Shown here: positions 33,622 to 43,480 of the stretch, piece by piece
How positions within the stretch are numbered: the first letter of the stretch is position 1
Layout: each line of letters starts with the position of its first letter
Assembly: GCA_029817715.1 (NCBI GenBank)
Contig: JARUPY010000146.1
Coordinates: 62,001 to 126,000 of the forward strand
From: Melastoma dodecandrum
Taxonomy: Eukaryota > Streptophyta > Magnoliopsida > Myrtales > Melastomataceae
Direction: 5' to 3'
Length of the DNA stretch: 64,000 bases
Program-made: the position numbers and the translations under genes
The notes under the pieces: generated by a model
Told to the model about the DNA's origin: nothing
The model's input: only the letters and a program-made list of their open reading frames with translations
Databases searched by the model: none

Positions 33622-36600
33622 ATGGCGACGACGGAGAAGGAGGATCACGTCGAGTACGAGAGCGATCCTGATGAGACGAAGGGTTCGCTCGTCATGAGGA
33701 GGAGGAGGGCTGCGAGCGACGATGAGGAGGAGAGGATGGGGGCCGAAGGAGGGAAGGATGGGGATGATGGGGTGGAGGAGAAGGGGATGGGTGTCGGTGG
33801 GGTTCAGCCGGAAGAGTCGGATGGCGAGGGTGCGGTGGCCGAGTACGATGACGATGAGGAGGGGGAGGAGGAAGAGTATTACTTGGATGGAGAGGAGGAT
33901 GATTATGTTGATGGGGAGGGTGGTTACGATGAGGAGGGGGTGGAGGTGGCGGTTTCCGGGGCGGTTGCTGATGATGTCATCGTCAACAAGCGGGTTGTTG
34001 ATAAAGGCGGTCCAGACCATGTAGAGAAGACTGTTAGAAAAGAGACGGATGCTGCTAGCGTGGTCGTGGACAATGCTGCCGAGTGGGGGGGTGATCAGGG
34101 GGAGGAGGAAGAGGAGGAAGAAGGGAACCTCGAGGGGAAGAAGGAGAACGAACCCTTCGCTGTGCCTACTGCTGGGGCATTTTACATGCACGATGATCGG
34201 TTCCGGGACAATGTTGGTGGGAGAAACAGGTAATGATGACTCCTCGTCTAGTTTCTTATTTGCTTAAAAGTTCAGGAAGTGATAAGTGGGCATTATGGTG
34301 ATTTTCCGATAGTATTTTGGGAAAGTTACTTGTAGGTGGGGCAATTAGTTCTTTGGGAATCATTCTGGCTGACATGATGGGCTGGACAAAGGCCATGGGC
34401 GACTCAGTTGCTATTGAGCACTCACTGTAGTTCTGTTTAAAAGTGAACTTACTTTGAATTAGTTGTTGTATCTTAATTCTCATTAAAAGCCCCACCGTGT
34501 CAGATTAGGGAAAAACTTGAATAGAGGTCTCCCTGTTTTGGGTTTATGCTAACCATGTTCACCCCGTTTGGCTATTCACTGGGCGCAGATATAGGCCCTG
34601 GAAGCAGTTCTCTAGTATTTTCCAGTGAATTAGGTGTTGGATTTGCAACTTGCTAGGTGTTTTCTTTTATATTTAAAAAAAAAATTATGCTGTGATGCAG
34701 TTTTGACCTTTCCTCCTCTGGTGGATAGCACTTTATCATCCATCGTTTATCATTTAGGTTTTTGGTTTCTACATTGGCTTTTTTTTTAAGCTTTCTGTTT
34801 TGAAATTTCCTCAAAATTGTGTGGTACAACCTTGATATTCTGTTTACTGGAATGGATTAGAGTATTTAATGCATTCTGTTTCCTTTACAGGAGGACTTTT
34901 GGTGGTAAGAAGCTGTGGGAATCGAAAGATGACAGAAAATGGGGCCATGACAAATTTGAGGAGATGACAGTTCAGGAAAGGCGGTTTGATGAGGTGAGCA
35001 TGTGCTTATTGCTCAATTGTGTCATTTCTAGTTGTATTGGCATTTGTCTGCTCCTCATTATGCGTACTTGTTATTGGAGTTTATTGCATGCCTTGTTCCA
35101 TCAATTTATCGTCTAATAATGTTTGAAATGTTTTCTGCAGAGACGAAGGGGCAGAGGCAATTATCGTGGACGTGGTAGAAATCGGGCTGTGGATCAAAGC
35201 TACCCCAGAGGCTACCGGACAAAAAGCTACGAAAATGACCGTACTGTTACAAGTGCCAATAACAGCAGTCAAAATCAAGTAGCAAGAAGTGTGAGAGGGA
35301 GAGGGCCGAGAAGATATGAGACTTCCCTTAGAAAAAGCAACTGGGAATCTTCAAATAAAAATAAACAGTAAGTATTCCAGTGTCTTCTGTTGGTCTCATC
35401 TAATTTGTGGCTGGCAATTTTATGCTGACCCGAAATTTGATTCAATTAGGTACATGAAGAATGCTGAAGAATATTTACAGGTTAATACTAGGCGATCTGT
35501 TGTTTCCTCCGTGAATCGGGAACCTGGTGGTGCTTCTGCAAGAAAGCAGTCATTTGCTTCAAGCTTGAGCTCGGCTTCTCCTCCATTCTATCCGTCTGGC
35601 TCGTCTAGCAAGGATGTTTCATCAGCACAGAGAAAGGAGACACAATCGAGTACTAACAATACAATCAACCGTCCTCCTGGTGTTGATGATAAGTTTTTTG
35701 TTCGGGAACCCACTGCACTGGTGCAAGGACAACATGTAGCCACTCCCCGTGGCATGGAGAAGCTTTCTATTGATGATTCATTCTGTGCATCAGTTGGAAA
35801 ACCTGTGAACCCATTGTCTGTCGCTCCTGTTAATGGTTCTCATTCTCTTCACAATCACAATAGGATTCAAGCCCAAGGAAGGTCTGGAGGTTTCCCAGTT
35901 GGAACCATGAGTTATCAACCTATTTCTCAGGGACGGGTTGGCAGAACTTCTCCAGCCATGCAGGTGAATTCTGATCAGAAAATTTCAACATCCAGTCGGG
36001 TTCACATGACCAATCAGCAATTGGGGCAGCGCCCTGGTAGTGGGCAAAGTTCCTCGCCGTCAAAAGTATCAGTTTCAGATAACGCTTTTGAGATTTTAGA
36101 CATTGACTGTCCCACAGAATCAAGTAAGCTTTCTGGGACTTTGGTTCCTAAGGGAAAACCTACAGTTCAAGGAAGTGGGAGAGGCTCTTTTGTCTATGGC
36201 GGTCCACAAGTTGGAGCTGGTGGAAATACTGGTATAGGACATGGGGATCAAAATTTCCCTGGTACTCCTGCGTTCTTACCAGGTGAGGAATCTTTTGTAG
36301 TACAATCACTCCAAGTTGTTGTAATTGAAATATCCTGACAAGACCTGAGCCTTGAGTGCTAATTTTTACTATTAGACTTCTGCATTGACATTTTTGTGTT
36401 CTTTAAATGGCATGCAGTGATGCAGTTTGGGGGTCAGCATTCTGGTAGTCTTGGAGTTCCTGCTGTTGGTATGGCATTTCCAGGTTATGTTGCTCAACCT
36501 CAACTTGGAATGGGCAATTCTGAGATGACATGGTATACTGTTATTTTTTTACTAAGTGTCCTCGTTATTTTCCGTTCTTAACTTTCTATGTCCTTTCGCA

Positions 36601-37622
36601 CCTCCTCTCATTAGTTTGCTTTGTAGTATGTTCAGAGTTGTATTGGATCTGGTTCACCGAAAGAGTATATTATTTTCCAATTTTCAGGTTATTGTAGTTC
36701 CTGGTCATTCATACTTGTTTATGCATGGTTTATAATTTGCATTTTTGATCAGCAACATGATATCGTAATGTTGACTTGCTGTCTCCGCTTTGGCTAAATC
36801 ACTGTTTCTGGCCTCAACCCTTCCACATTTTCAGGTTACCAGTTCTAGCCGGAGCAGCTGGAGCATTAGGAGCTGCATATTGTCCTCCTTATATTGCTGT
36901 GGATGGTGCTTATCATGCTTCATCAGGACAGCCAACTTTGGCGAGCAGTTCAAGGTCTGCCTTCGGTCTTGATCTTTTCTCTGTTTTTTTGGGATGGCAA
37001 TTTTTGGTTGCATCCAGTGTATTTATCAGTGGAGGGGTGATTTTGTGAGTGCGCTTCTGCTCAGGTCATGTTGGGAACATGATATTAAAACCGACTTAGC
37101 AACTGTTGAATGTCTGAGACGTCAAAGTTTTATCTTTGTATGCATGTTTTTAGAGGATAATAACAACTGCTTATTTTCAGTTCTTGCATGATAATTTTCT
37201 GACTTGACCTGTCTATTTTTTGTAGTAAGGAAAGCCATTCAAATAAACCCAATAATGAGGGGAATCCCACTCAAAGATCTGGTACTAGAAGCTCACCCAG
37301 GGTTCCTCTTTGACCTGTTAACGTGATGGTTAGTTATTTCTTACTGATATGGAGATGGAAACTGTTTAAAATGCAGAAGCTGTGAATGAGGATTATGGAC
37401 AACGTCAGAATAAGCCTCGGAGGTTAGTCCATAAATTGTCTTAGTAAGCTGGAAACTTTTCCTTTTGGTCACAGGAAGTGCAGAAATGATTCTCCATCTG
37501 TGTACTTGTTTTGCTCTAATGAGCATCTTGCTAATGAATCTGTCTGGTCGGTGTCCTTCATGGCTTTTGTCTGATGCTTTTGACAAAAATGCAGATACTC
37601 GGAGATGAGTTTTGGACAGTGA
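33622..37622 (+). CDS. MLN51: MLN51/CASC3 (Barentsz) homologue, exon-junction-complex core protein
   Basis: Nine exons: 33622-34229, 34891-34993, 35141-35367, 35450-36282, 36418-36532, 36835-36954, 37226-37281, 37377-37422 and 37595-37622, giving 711 aa. Barentsz clamps eIF4A3 on spliced mRNA with MAGO-Y14 and affects mRNA localisation, translation and nonsense-mediated decay. The N-terminal ~170 residues are extremely acidic (EEGEEEEYYLDGEEDDYVDG). The SELOR/Btz core follows at about 185-235: PTAGAFYMHDDRFRDN, RRTFGGKKLWESKDDRKWGH and DKFEEMTVQER. Then come an RGG-like basic patch (RRRGRGNYRGRGRNR), a long Ser/Gln/Gly-rich region with GMEKLSIDDSF and a hydrophobic Gly/Ala patch (AGAAGALGAAYCPPYIAV). 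It ends RRYSEMSFGQ. If exon 7 is not spliced at 37281, the frame stops at 37311-37313, so an alternative shorter C terminus is possible. The start is the ATG at 33622. Confidence 0.92.
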
Positions 37623-39890
37623 AGTTTTGTTTTCCAAAGTGTACCAGTAGATGATGGTTGAGATTTGCCTGGATGATTTTCTGTTGACTGGATCTCAAAG
37701 AATGTGGGCATGGGTTATCTGCTGATACAACCTAATCCTTGGCCGTTGTTGTTCCAGCTTTCCTACTGGACCACTTCGGGCGAGCTTATGTTGCAATATG
37801 TTGGGTAATTTTACCAGGCGTACTTTTTAATATTCCTAGCATGCAATTACCCAATTTGTTATTTGGAGACAGATGAGTTAGTTATTATACAAATACATTT
37901 TCTCTTCCTAATATGAAGTTTTTTTTTGGGATATCATTAAAAATTGAAGTATATTAACTTTAGATCTTTGTCCACTTCATCACTTTTATGGCGTCTTGCA
38001 AGTCAAATTAGCATAATAAATGTGTGTGATAGTTTCTTACTGGAGTAGTTTGTTACACACGCATGCTAGTATTATCAAAGGAACTTGAGGTCATCTTAGG
38101 GGATCTTTATGCTGATGGATGCGTCTGTTTTTGTTCCAGGACTTCGGTCTAATGTTTGGATACGATATATATGCATCGAGGTGTTGTTACCCTTTTGCTA
38201 GTGAGTTTTCGGGTAACATGTCATTGGTGGTGATTTTGAGGTCGACTAACTAAGGCCTCTGTGTTTAAAATTGTAGCATTTAATGTGGCATACACCTGCT
38301 CACGCTGCAGTCTGCTGGAGAATCTCAGTGTGGCGTGATGGGTGGCCATTTCTTGTTTTAGCGTAAGGTGTGGAACAAAAGTACGCTCCTTGTAGATATC
38401 TCTGGGGCATTTTGTTGCATCTTTCCTTCATGATCAATTTCTTCCGTTTCCCAGGTTTTATTGTGGCTTGGCTTTTGGTGAATTCTTCTCCGTTAAGTTG
38501 TTCCATCCCTGTGATATCAAGAGAAAAGTACAAATAAAAGGATGAATATTCAGGAGCTCTGCTGTGGACCTAGAAGTCTGGAGTATTTCTCTTTATTTGA
38601 GCCATTATGTCCCTATAATTTCATTCATATCACTTTTTAGAGTTGTTTCTATGTAAAGATCTTCATATTGTGAGCGGGATTTGTGAATTCCTGTATGACC
38701 TTCTACGTCATGACTGAGCTTTTGGTTTTCCTCATTTCCTTGTAAACATCTTTGCATCTGCTCTTTGAGGCATGTATTGTCCGTGAAGATATAAATCGTG
38801 TTTGTGATGCTTCGTCCCCTATTTCAAGTCTACATCTTCATCTTCATGTTCCTGCCAGGTGTGCTCTACTGGTTCACAGGCATGTCTAAAAAGGTTTGTT
38901 CTCTCTTCTTTTTGCCTGCAAAATTAAAGACTGGAGTTGGTGGTTGACATCATTGCTCAGAGAAGGGTATCTAATTTCACTTGAACTTGTCCGCTTTTAG
39001 CTGGCTGGATAATACATTTTGCGGAGTATTAATGCCGTTGTCCAATTGTTTAATCTGTTTTCATGTCCTCTGTTCCATGTACAGCCTGATTCAAAATGCC
39101 AGATGGGCCTGAAACTCTTTAAACTTTGGCTTGGTCTCGTTGTGGGACAGTAGGAAGATTTCAAATTCCATCTGATTGCATTTATGAAGTCAACGTTGCA
39201 GTGAATTTGTGCTGTGAATTCTAAGAGAAATATTCATGGAACAACATATGGGAAAAGGTTGGAGTTTATCAGTAAACGTGTATTATTTCTTCTAGTTTAG
39301 TTGTGTCTTCCCTTTGAGTAGTCCGACATGTGTACTCAAATAGCAAGGTAGGTTGGCATTCCTTTCTCTTACATTCAAACCGAACACCAGTAGTTGTTGA
39401 TAGTTGCCTATATCACGAGAGGTGGGAAAAACTTAAGGCAGTGGATCAAATGGACAAGCGGCAAAGAGAGACGAATTCTGGGAGTGGAGGCACAAAGTTT
39501 TCCGTTCATCAGGATGAAGCTCTCAGAACTTATAGTAACAAAGGAGGCACAAAGCTTTCTGTTGGGACTGTAAGTTGGTGTATTGGTTGCTTTGCATTTG
39601 AACGTGGGTTTATGTGGTGCTTTATATCCAGTCTAGCCATGATGCCTTGAGTTTTGGCCACAATCGTGGGCACTTGAGGATTAGAAAAGTTTGATTTGGT
39701 CTGCAGAAAGCACATACAGTGGTCGATTTGGTCTGCAGCAAGCACATATAGTGGTCGATTCGGTCCTCTCTCTCAAGCAGGAAGGATGAGAAATCTGCCG
39801 CCGGTGCTAGCTCAGCGTCGCATATAACACAGAAGCACAGAGGTCAAGTTCAAGAGAAAAACACTACTTAAGGCAGGGTAGTCGGTCCCT
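37623..39890. other. Intergenic DNA downstream of MLN51
   Basis: Probably MLN51 3' UTR to about 38,000, then unique-looking sequence. A frame at 39447-39650 has no recognisable domain. A 32-33-bp direct repeat (GATTTGGTCTGCAG, then AAGCACATA) occurs twice at about 39694-39760. No gene called. Confidence 0.4.
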
Positions 39891-39898
39891 TTGGATTC

Positions 39899-40126
39899 AT
39901 GGAGGATAAGGTGATAGGAAACAATATGCAGGTAAAGCCTTCCTGTCACGAGGACGGGAATTTCTCAACGGCCGTGAGGTCCAGAAAGTTTGTGTTCATA
40001 TTTCACGAGCTGTCCACGACTGGCGCTTTGTTGTCGATGATTGAGTTGACAACTATCAAGGACCAAACATGGCTTCTCCACCCTCTCGGACATAGACGAG
40101 TGAAAGTCATTGCACGTAATCTTTAG
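39899..40126 (+). pseudogene. Fragment of a plant GT1/GT4-type glycosyltransferase gene
   Basis: A 75-codon frame contains VRSRKFVFIFHELSTTGA and ALLSMIELTT, then after a short gap HRRVKVIARN. This resembles the segment SRKFVLVFHELSMTGAP..SMMELA..RRRIKV in plant family-1 glycosyltransferases of the At3g15940/At1g52420 kind, from which the middle (~20 residues around the Gly-rich loop) is missing here. No other exon of such a gene is visible nearby. It is therefore a gene scrap, possibly moved here by a transposable element. Family recognition is from memory. Confidence 0.5.
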
Positions 40127-40835
40127 CTTTTACTCGATAATCAGTTCGCGGGGGTGGTGATGGGGATGAACGGGAAGAGAAAGGCAAGAAGGTTGTATCT
40201 TGTATATAAAGAGCTAAACGTATTGTGAGGTCATCTCACAATATTGATGACTAGATCAAGTCCAGCCTTAGACCCTTAATGTCACGAGGACAAGACGATG
40301 TTCGGTGCATGTCGACTATGGATGCTTGAGTGAAGCTACTTTGGCGGCGTCCATGAGTCGGATCGCATGGACAACAATGAACGTCGGTGCGTTCGTGGAT
40401 ACTTGATGAATCAAGTGAGGGTTTGAGTTGGTGCTTGGACAATGAAGCTGGGCACGATGTGCAACAGGACTTGGATACTTAGGCCTGGACGCTTGAGGGA
40501 TGTTTGTGATGAGAGCACGAACGGAGGCGGACTCAAAGAGAAGAGTCTGTGAAATGGTATGATTGTGAAGATACACGAGAAGGCCAAAGAATGTTCGGGG
40601 CGCATCCCTTGGTGAATGGGCAACCATGGAGGGACATGTTCCTTGAGAGGGCAACGTCTGTCCAATGAAGGGCGGGGCGACTTTTAGGAAAGGGTGTTAA
40701 GAAGGGGGGCGGTTACTTATAGTACTCCGGGGAATGCTTGTATAGTTTCGTGAATAGTCACGAACCCCTATATAAAATAGTGTTTGTAAAGGGGCTTAGA
40801 CATTAATAGATTGAGTGTAATCCTAGGAACGTGAG
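40127..40835. other. Flank left of the retrotransposon nest
   Basis: Short G/A-rich frames only. A TATA-like TATATAAAGAGC at about 40203 and another TATATAAAATAG near 40771 are present. Composition resembles repeat DNA, but no family could be named. Confidence 0.3.
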
Positions 40836-41633
40836 TGTGAACACTAAAATCTCGCCGAGAAATATCAGCGTACAAATTGTCGTATGAAAAAAAAATAGCG
40901 GGTTTTGTCTCTAGTCACGGACGATGCACGTGATGTCATCTGATTCGATCTTTAAAGCATAACGGTTGTGGATGATGATCCTGAGCTCTGATAGAATATC
41001 AGCAGAACTTTGGGGTGATATATTGACGAAGTCGTCCGGGCCTTTGAGCGTAATCCGACAACACTTCAGTAGCTTGGTGAAGTCGTCGGGGCTTATAGGC
41101 ATGATCCGACAAAGCGTCGATAACTTGATTAAATTGTCGGGGCCTATGGGCTTGATCCAACAGAACTTCGTGGAGGTGTTGTTATCGACAGAGGGATATA
41201 AACGTCGTCGAAGAGTATAATATCCGGGAATATTTCTCGGAAAGAATATTGGTGCGTGTAAAATATGACCGCTGGGAAAATATAACTCATAGGAGAATAT
41301 ACCACCGCGAGAATATCATCGTACCGCTATGGGCCCTTTAGAGATAAATCAGTCAGAGACCCGCAAGAGGGACCTTCGGAGATAAACCTACAAGAGGGAC
41401 CTTCGGAGATATTCCTGCTGTGGGGTCTTCGCCCCATCCCCGGCAGAGGGGCCTTTGGAGAACCCGTTAAATGGGCCTTCGTCGCCGCGCCACCCGCCGA
41501 GGGGCCTTCGCCGGTCCATCTGCAAAGGGCCTTCGGAGAACCCGTTAGAGGGCCCTTTGTCGCCGCGCCACCCGTTGAGGGGCCTTCGCCGCACCACCCA
41601 CACAGAGGCCTTGGTAAACTTTTAGTGTCTACA
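40836..41633 (-). repeat. 3' LTR of element A (complete, 798 bp)
   Basis: On the minus strand it starts TGTAGACACTAAAAG directly after the polypurine tract and ends ...AGTGTTCACA. The left flank is GTGAG (40831-40835), a candidate target duplication that cannot be tested because the other LTR is truncated. It contains a Gly/Pro-codon-like GC-rich minisatellite. Confidence 0.8.
41336..41600 (+). repeat. Minisatellite inside the element A LTR
   Basis: Irregular repeats around GAGGGACCTTCGGAGATA and GAGGGGCCTTCGCCG, ~30-60 bp apart. The other LTR has its own version at 62255-62415 (GAGGGGCCTTCTGAGATA and so on), with different copy order, so the array evolved after insertion. Confidence 0.75.
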
Positions 41634-41652
41634 AATGCCCCCACTTTACTTT
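41634..41652 (-). other. Polypurine tract of element A
   Basis: On the minus strand AAAGTAAAGTGGGGGCATT abuts the 3' LTR start TGTAGACAC, as expected for the plus-strand primer. Confidence 0.65.
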
Positions 41653-41697
41653 GCATCTCACATGCTTACATATTGCAAATAGACGAGAATTAAAGTA

Positions 41698-42078
41698 TTG
41701 AAGAGATGCACATATATCTCATTCAACTACATGATGATTGAGTCGATCACAGTTTATACCGGTATGTATAAGGAGCATTATATGAAGATAAAATCGTTCA
41801 CAGTTTATACTCGTGTAGACATGAAGCATTATATGAAGTTAGAATCGTTCACAGTTTATACTCGTATGGACAAGGAGTATTATATGAAGATAGAGTCGTT
41901 CCCAGTTTATATTGGTGTGGACAAGGAGTATTATACGAAGATAGAATCGTTCACAGTTTATACTTGTGTGGGCCAGGAGTATTATAATTTATTTAGCCAT
42001 TCACAGTTTATACTCGTGCGAGATAGGAGGATTGCATTTTATTTAGCCGTTCATAGTTTATACTCGTGCGGGTCATGA
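41698..42078 (+). repeat. 54-bp tandem repeat zone forming an open frame antisense to element A
   Basis: About six copies of a 54-bp unit such as GAATCGTTCACAGTTTATAC followed by TCGTGTGGACAAGGAGTATT and ATATGAAGATA. As 54 is divisible by 3, the plus-strand frame stays open for 126 codons, giving an 18-residue repeat (KIESFTVYTRVDKEYYM) repeated with variation. It lies between integrase and the 3' LTR, opposite to the element's sense, where Tat-group elements are known to carry extra antisense frames. Nothing shows that it is translated. Confidence 0.65.
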
Positions 42079-42089
42079 GTATTACATGG

Positions 42090-42170
42090 AGATTTTTTTT
42101 TTTTACTTTTTTTTTTAAATTTTTTTCTAACTTTGTTTTTGCTTTTTTTGTTTTTTTTTTTCTTTTTTTA
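42090..42170 (+). repeat. Poly-T rich tract
   Basis: Runs of 8-13 T broken by single bases; on the element's sense strand this is A-rich. It separates the tandem zone from the integrase end. Confidence 0.8.
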
Positions 42171-42307
42171 TGTCATGCAATTTAGGTTCATGCGACATGG
42201 AGCATTATTCTTTAGGCATAGTATCGCTTCAGGAACTTCCAATTGATCGGTCCGACGCGTACTCCATCTTGATCAACTATCTTATAAGCGCCCCTAGTGT
42301 AATCCTC

Positions 42308-43475
42308 TTAGACTACGTACGGACCATCCCAGAATGTGAATTTGTCCCCGGTCTTATGCATGACAATTATAGGTCTTCGCACCGCCAAAACAAGGTCACT
42401 GACTTGAAAGGAGCGAGGTCGTACTTTCTTGTTAAAAGATTTTGACATCCTTGCCTGGTGGCATTTGATTCGTTGCTGAGCTTCAAGACGTTTCTCATCC
42501 AAAGCTTCCAATTCCTGTAGGCATAGTCACACATTATCCTCTTGACAAAGTCCCTCCTATATGGCTATTCGTAATAACGGTATTTGCCGTTCAAGTGGAA
42601 GGACCGCCACAACACCGTAGACCAATGAGTATGGAGTCATTTGAGTCGCGGTTCTGTACGTCGTACGATACGCCCAAAGAGCTTCTCCGACTCATTCATG
42701 CCAATCTCTTCTAGCTTTATCGACCATCTTCTTTAGAAGATTGCATAGTGTCTTAGTAAATGCCTCTGCCAGCCCGTTTGCAGCCGCATTATACATGGAA
42801 GAGTTATACTGCTTGAAGCCAAATTGCTCACAGTGTTTATCCAAGGCCTTATTGGAAAAGTTTCGGTCATTATCAGTAATGATATAGCAAGGCACGCCAT
42901 AACGAAATATAATATTATTTTTTATGAAGGCGATCACTATTTCCTCCACTTCCCGAAAGGGTACAACTTCTGCCCATTTGGAGAAGTAGTCAGTTGCTGC
43001 CAGAATATACGAATGGCCCCCTGACGATTCGGGTGTAATAGGCCTTACAACATCTAGCCTCCAGGCTTCAAATTGCCAAGATGCTACAGTGGGATGTAGT
43101 GGCTTGGGTGATTGATGGATGAAGTTTGCGTAGAACTGACAAGCTTGACTCTTCTTTGCATATTCCATACAATCTTTTACCATTGTCGGCCAATAACAGC
43201 CCATTCTCTTCAATTGAAAAAAAGTTTATGGCCTGATTGATGAGCCCCACAAACTCCGGAGTGCGCCTCTTCTAATGCCTTGGTGGCTTCTTCCACTCCA
43301 AGATACCGCAAGAACACTCCTTCAAAGGATCGCCGATAGAGAGTATTCTTAAAATATATGAATCGAGGTGCTCTTCTCCTCACATCTACTTTTTTATCGT
43401 GGGTCGTTGGGCAGCTTTCCATGCTCGAGAAAGTCGATGAGTGATTGTCTCCAATCTTGGTCTTCTATGTTATAG
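42308..43475 (-). pseudogene. Integrase of element A (broken)
   Basis: Frames on the minus strand give, in order: zinc-binding H..H..C..C region (AHSGVCGAHQSGHK, then CQACQ-like YAKKSQACQFY), the catalytic core (LDVVRPITPESSGGHSYIL and YIITDNDRNFSN with the two Asp, then AAANGLAEAFTKT with the final Glu) and a C-terminal region (VSDLVLAVRRPI, KFTFWDGPYVV). A +1 frameshift sits in a run of seven T at about 43217-43223, and a stop follows DWHE. No chromodomain is visible. The right edge is cut by element B. Confidence 0.85.
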
Positions 43476-43480
43476 AGGGA
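43476..43480 (+). repeat. 5-bp target duplication of element B, left
   Basis: AGGGA immediately before TGTATGCGCG; the same five bases follow the right LTR at 56621-56625. Confidence 0.85.

Noticed and set aside
33613..34191. 192-codon minus-strand frame opposite MLN51 exon 1
   Set aside because: Arises from the GAG/GAT-rich acidic coding sequence read backwards; Leu/Ile/Pro-rich nonsense.
42170..42445. Plus-strand frame of 91 codons
   Set aside because: Shadow of the integrase C-terminal region of element A on the minus strand.
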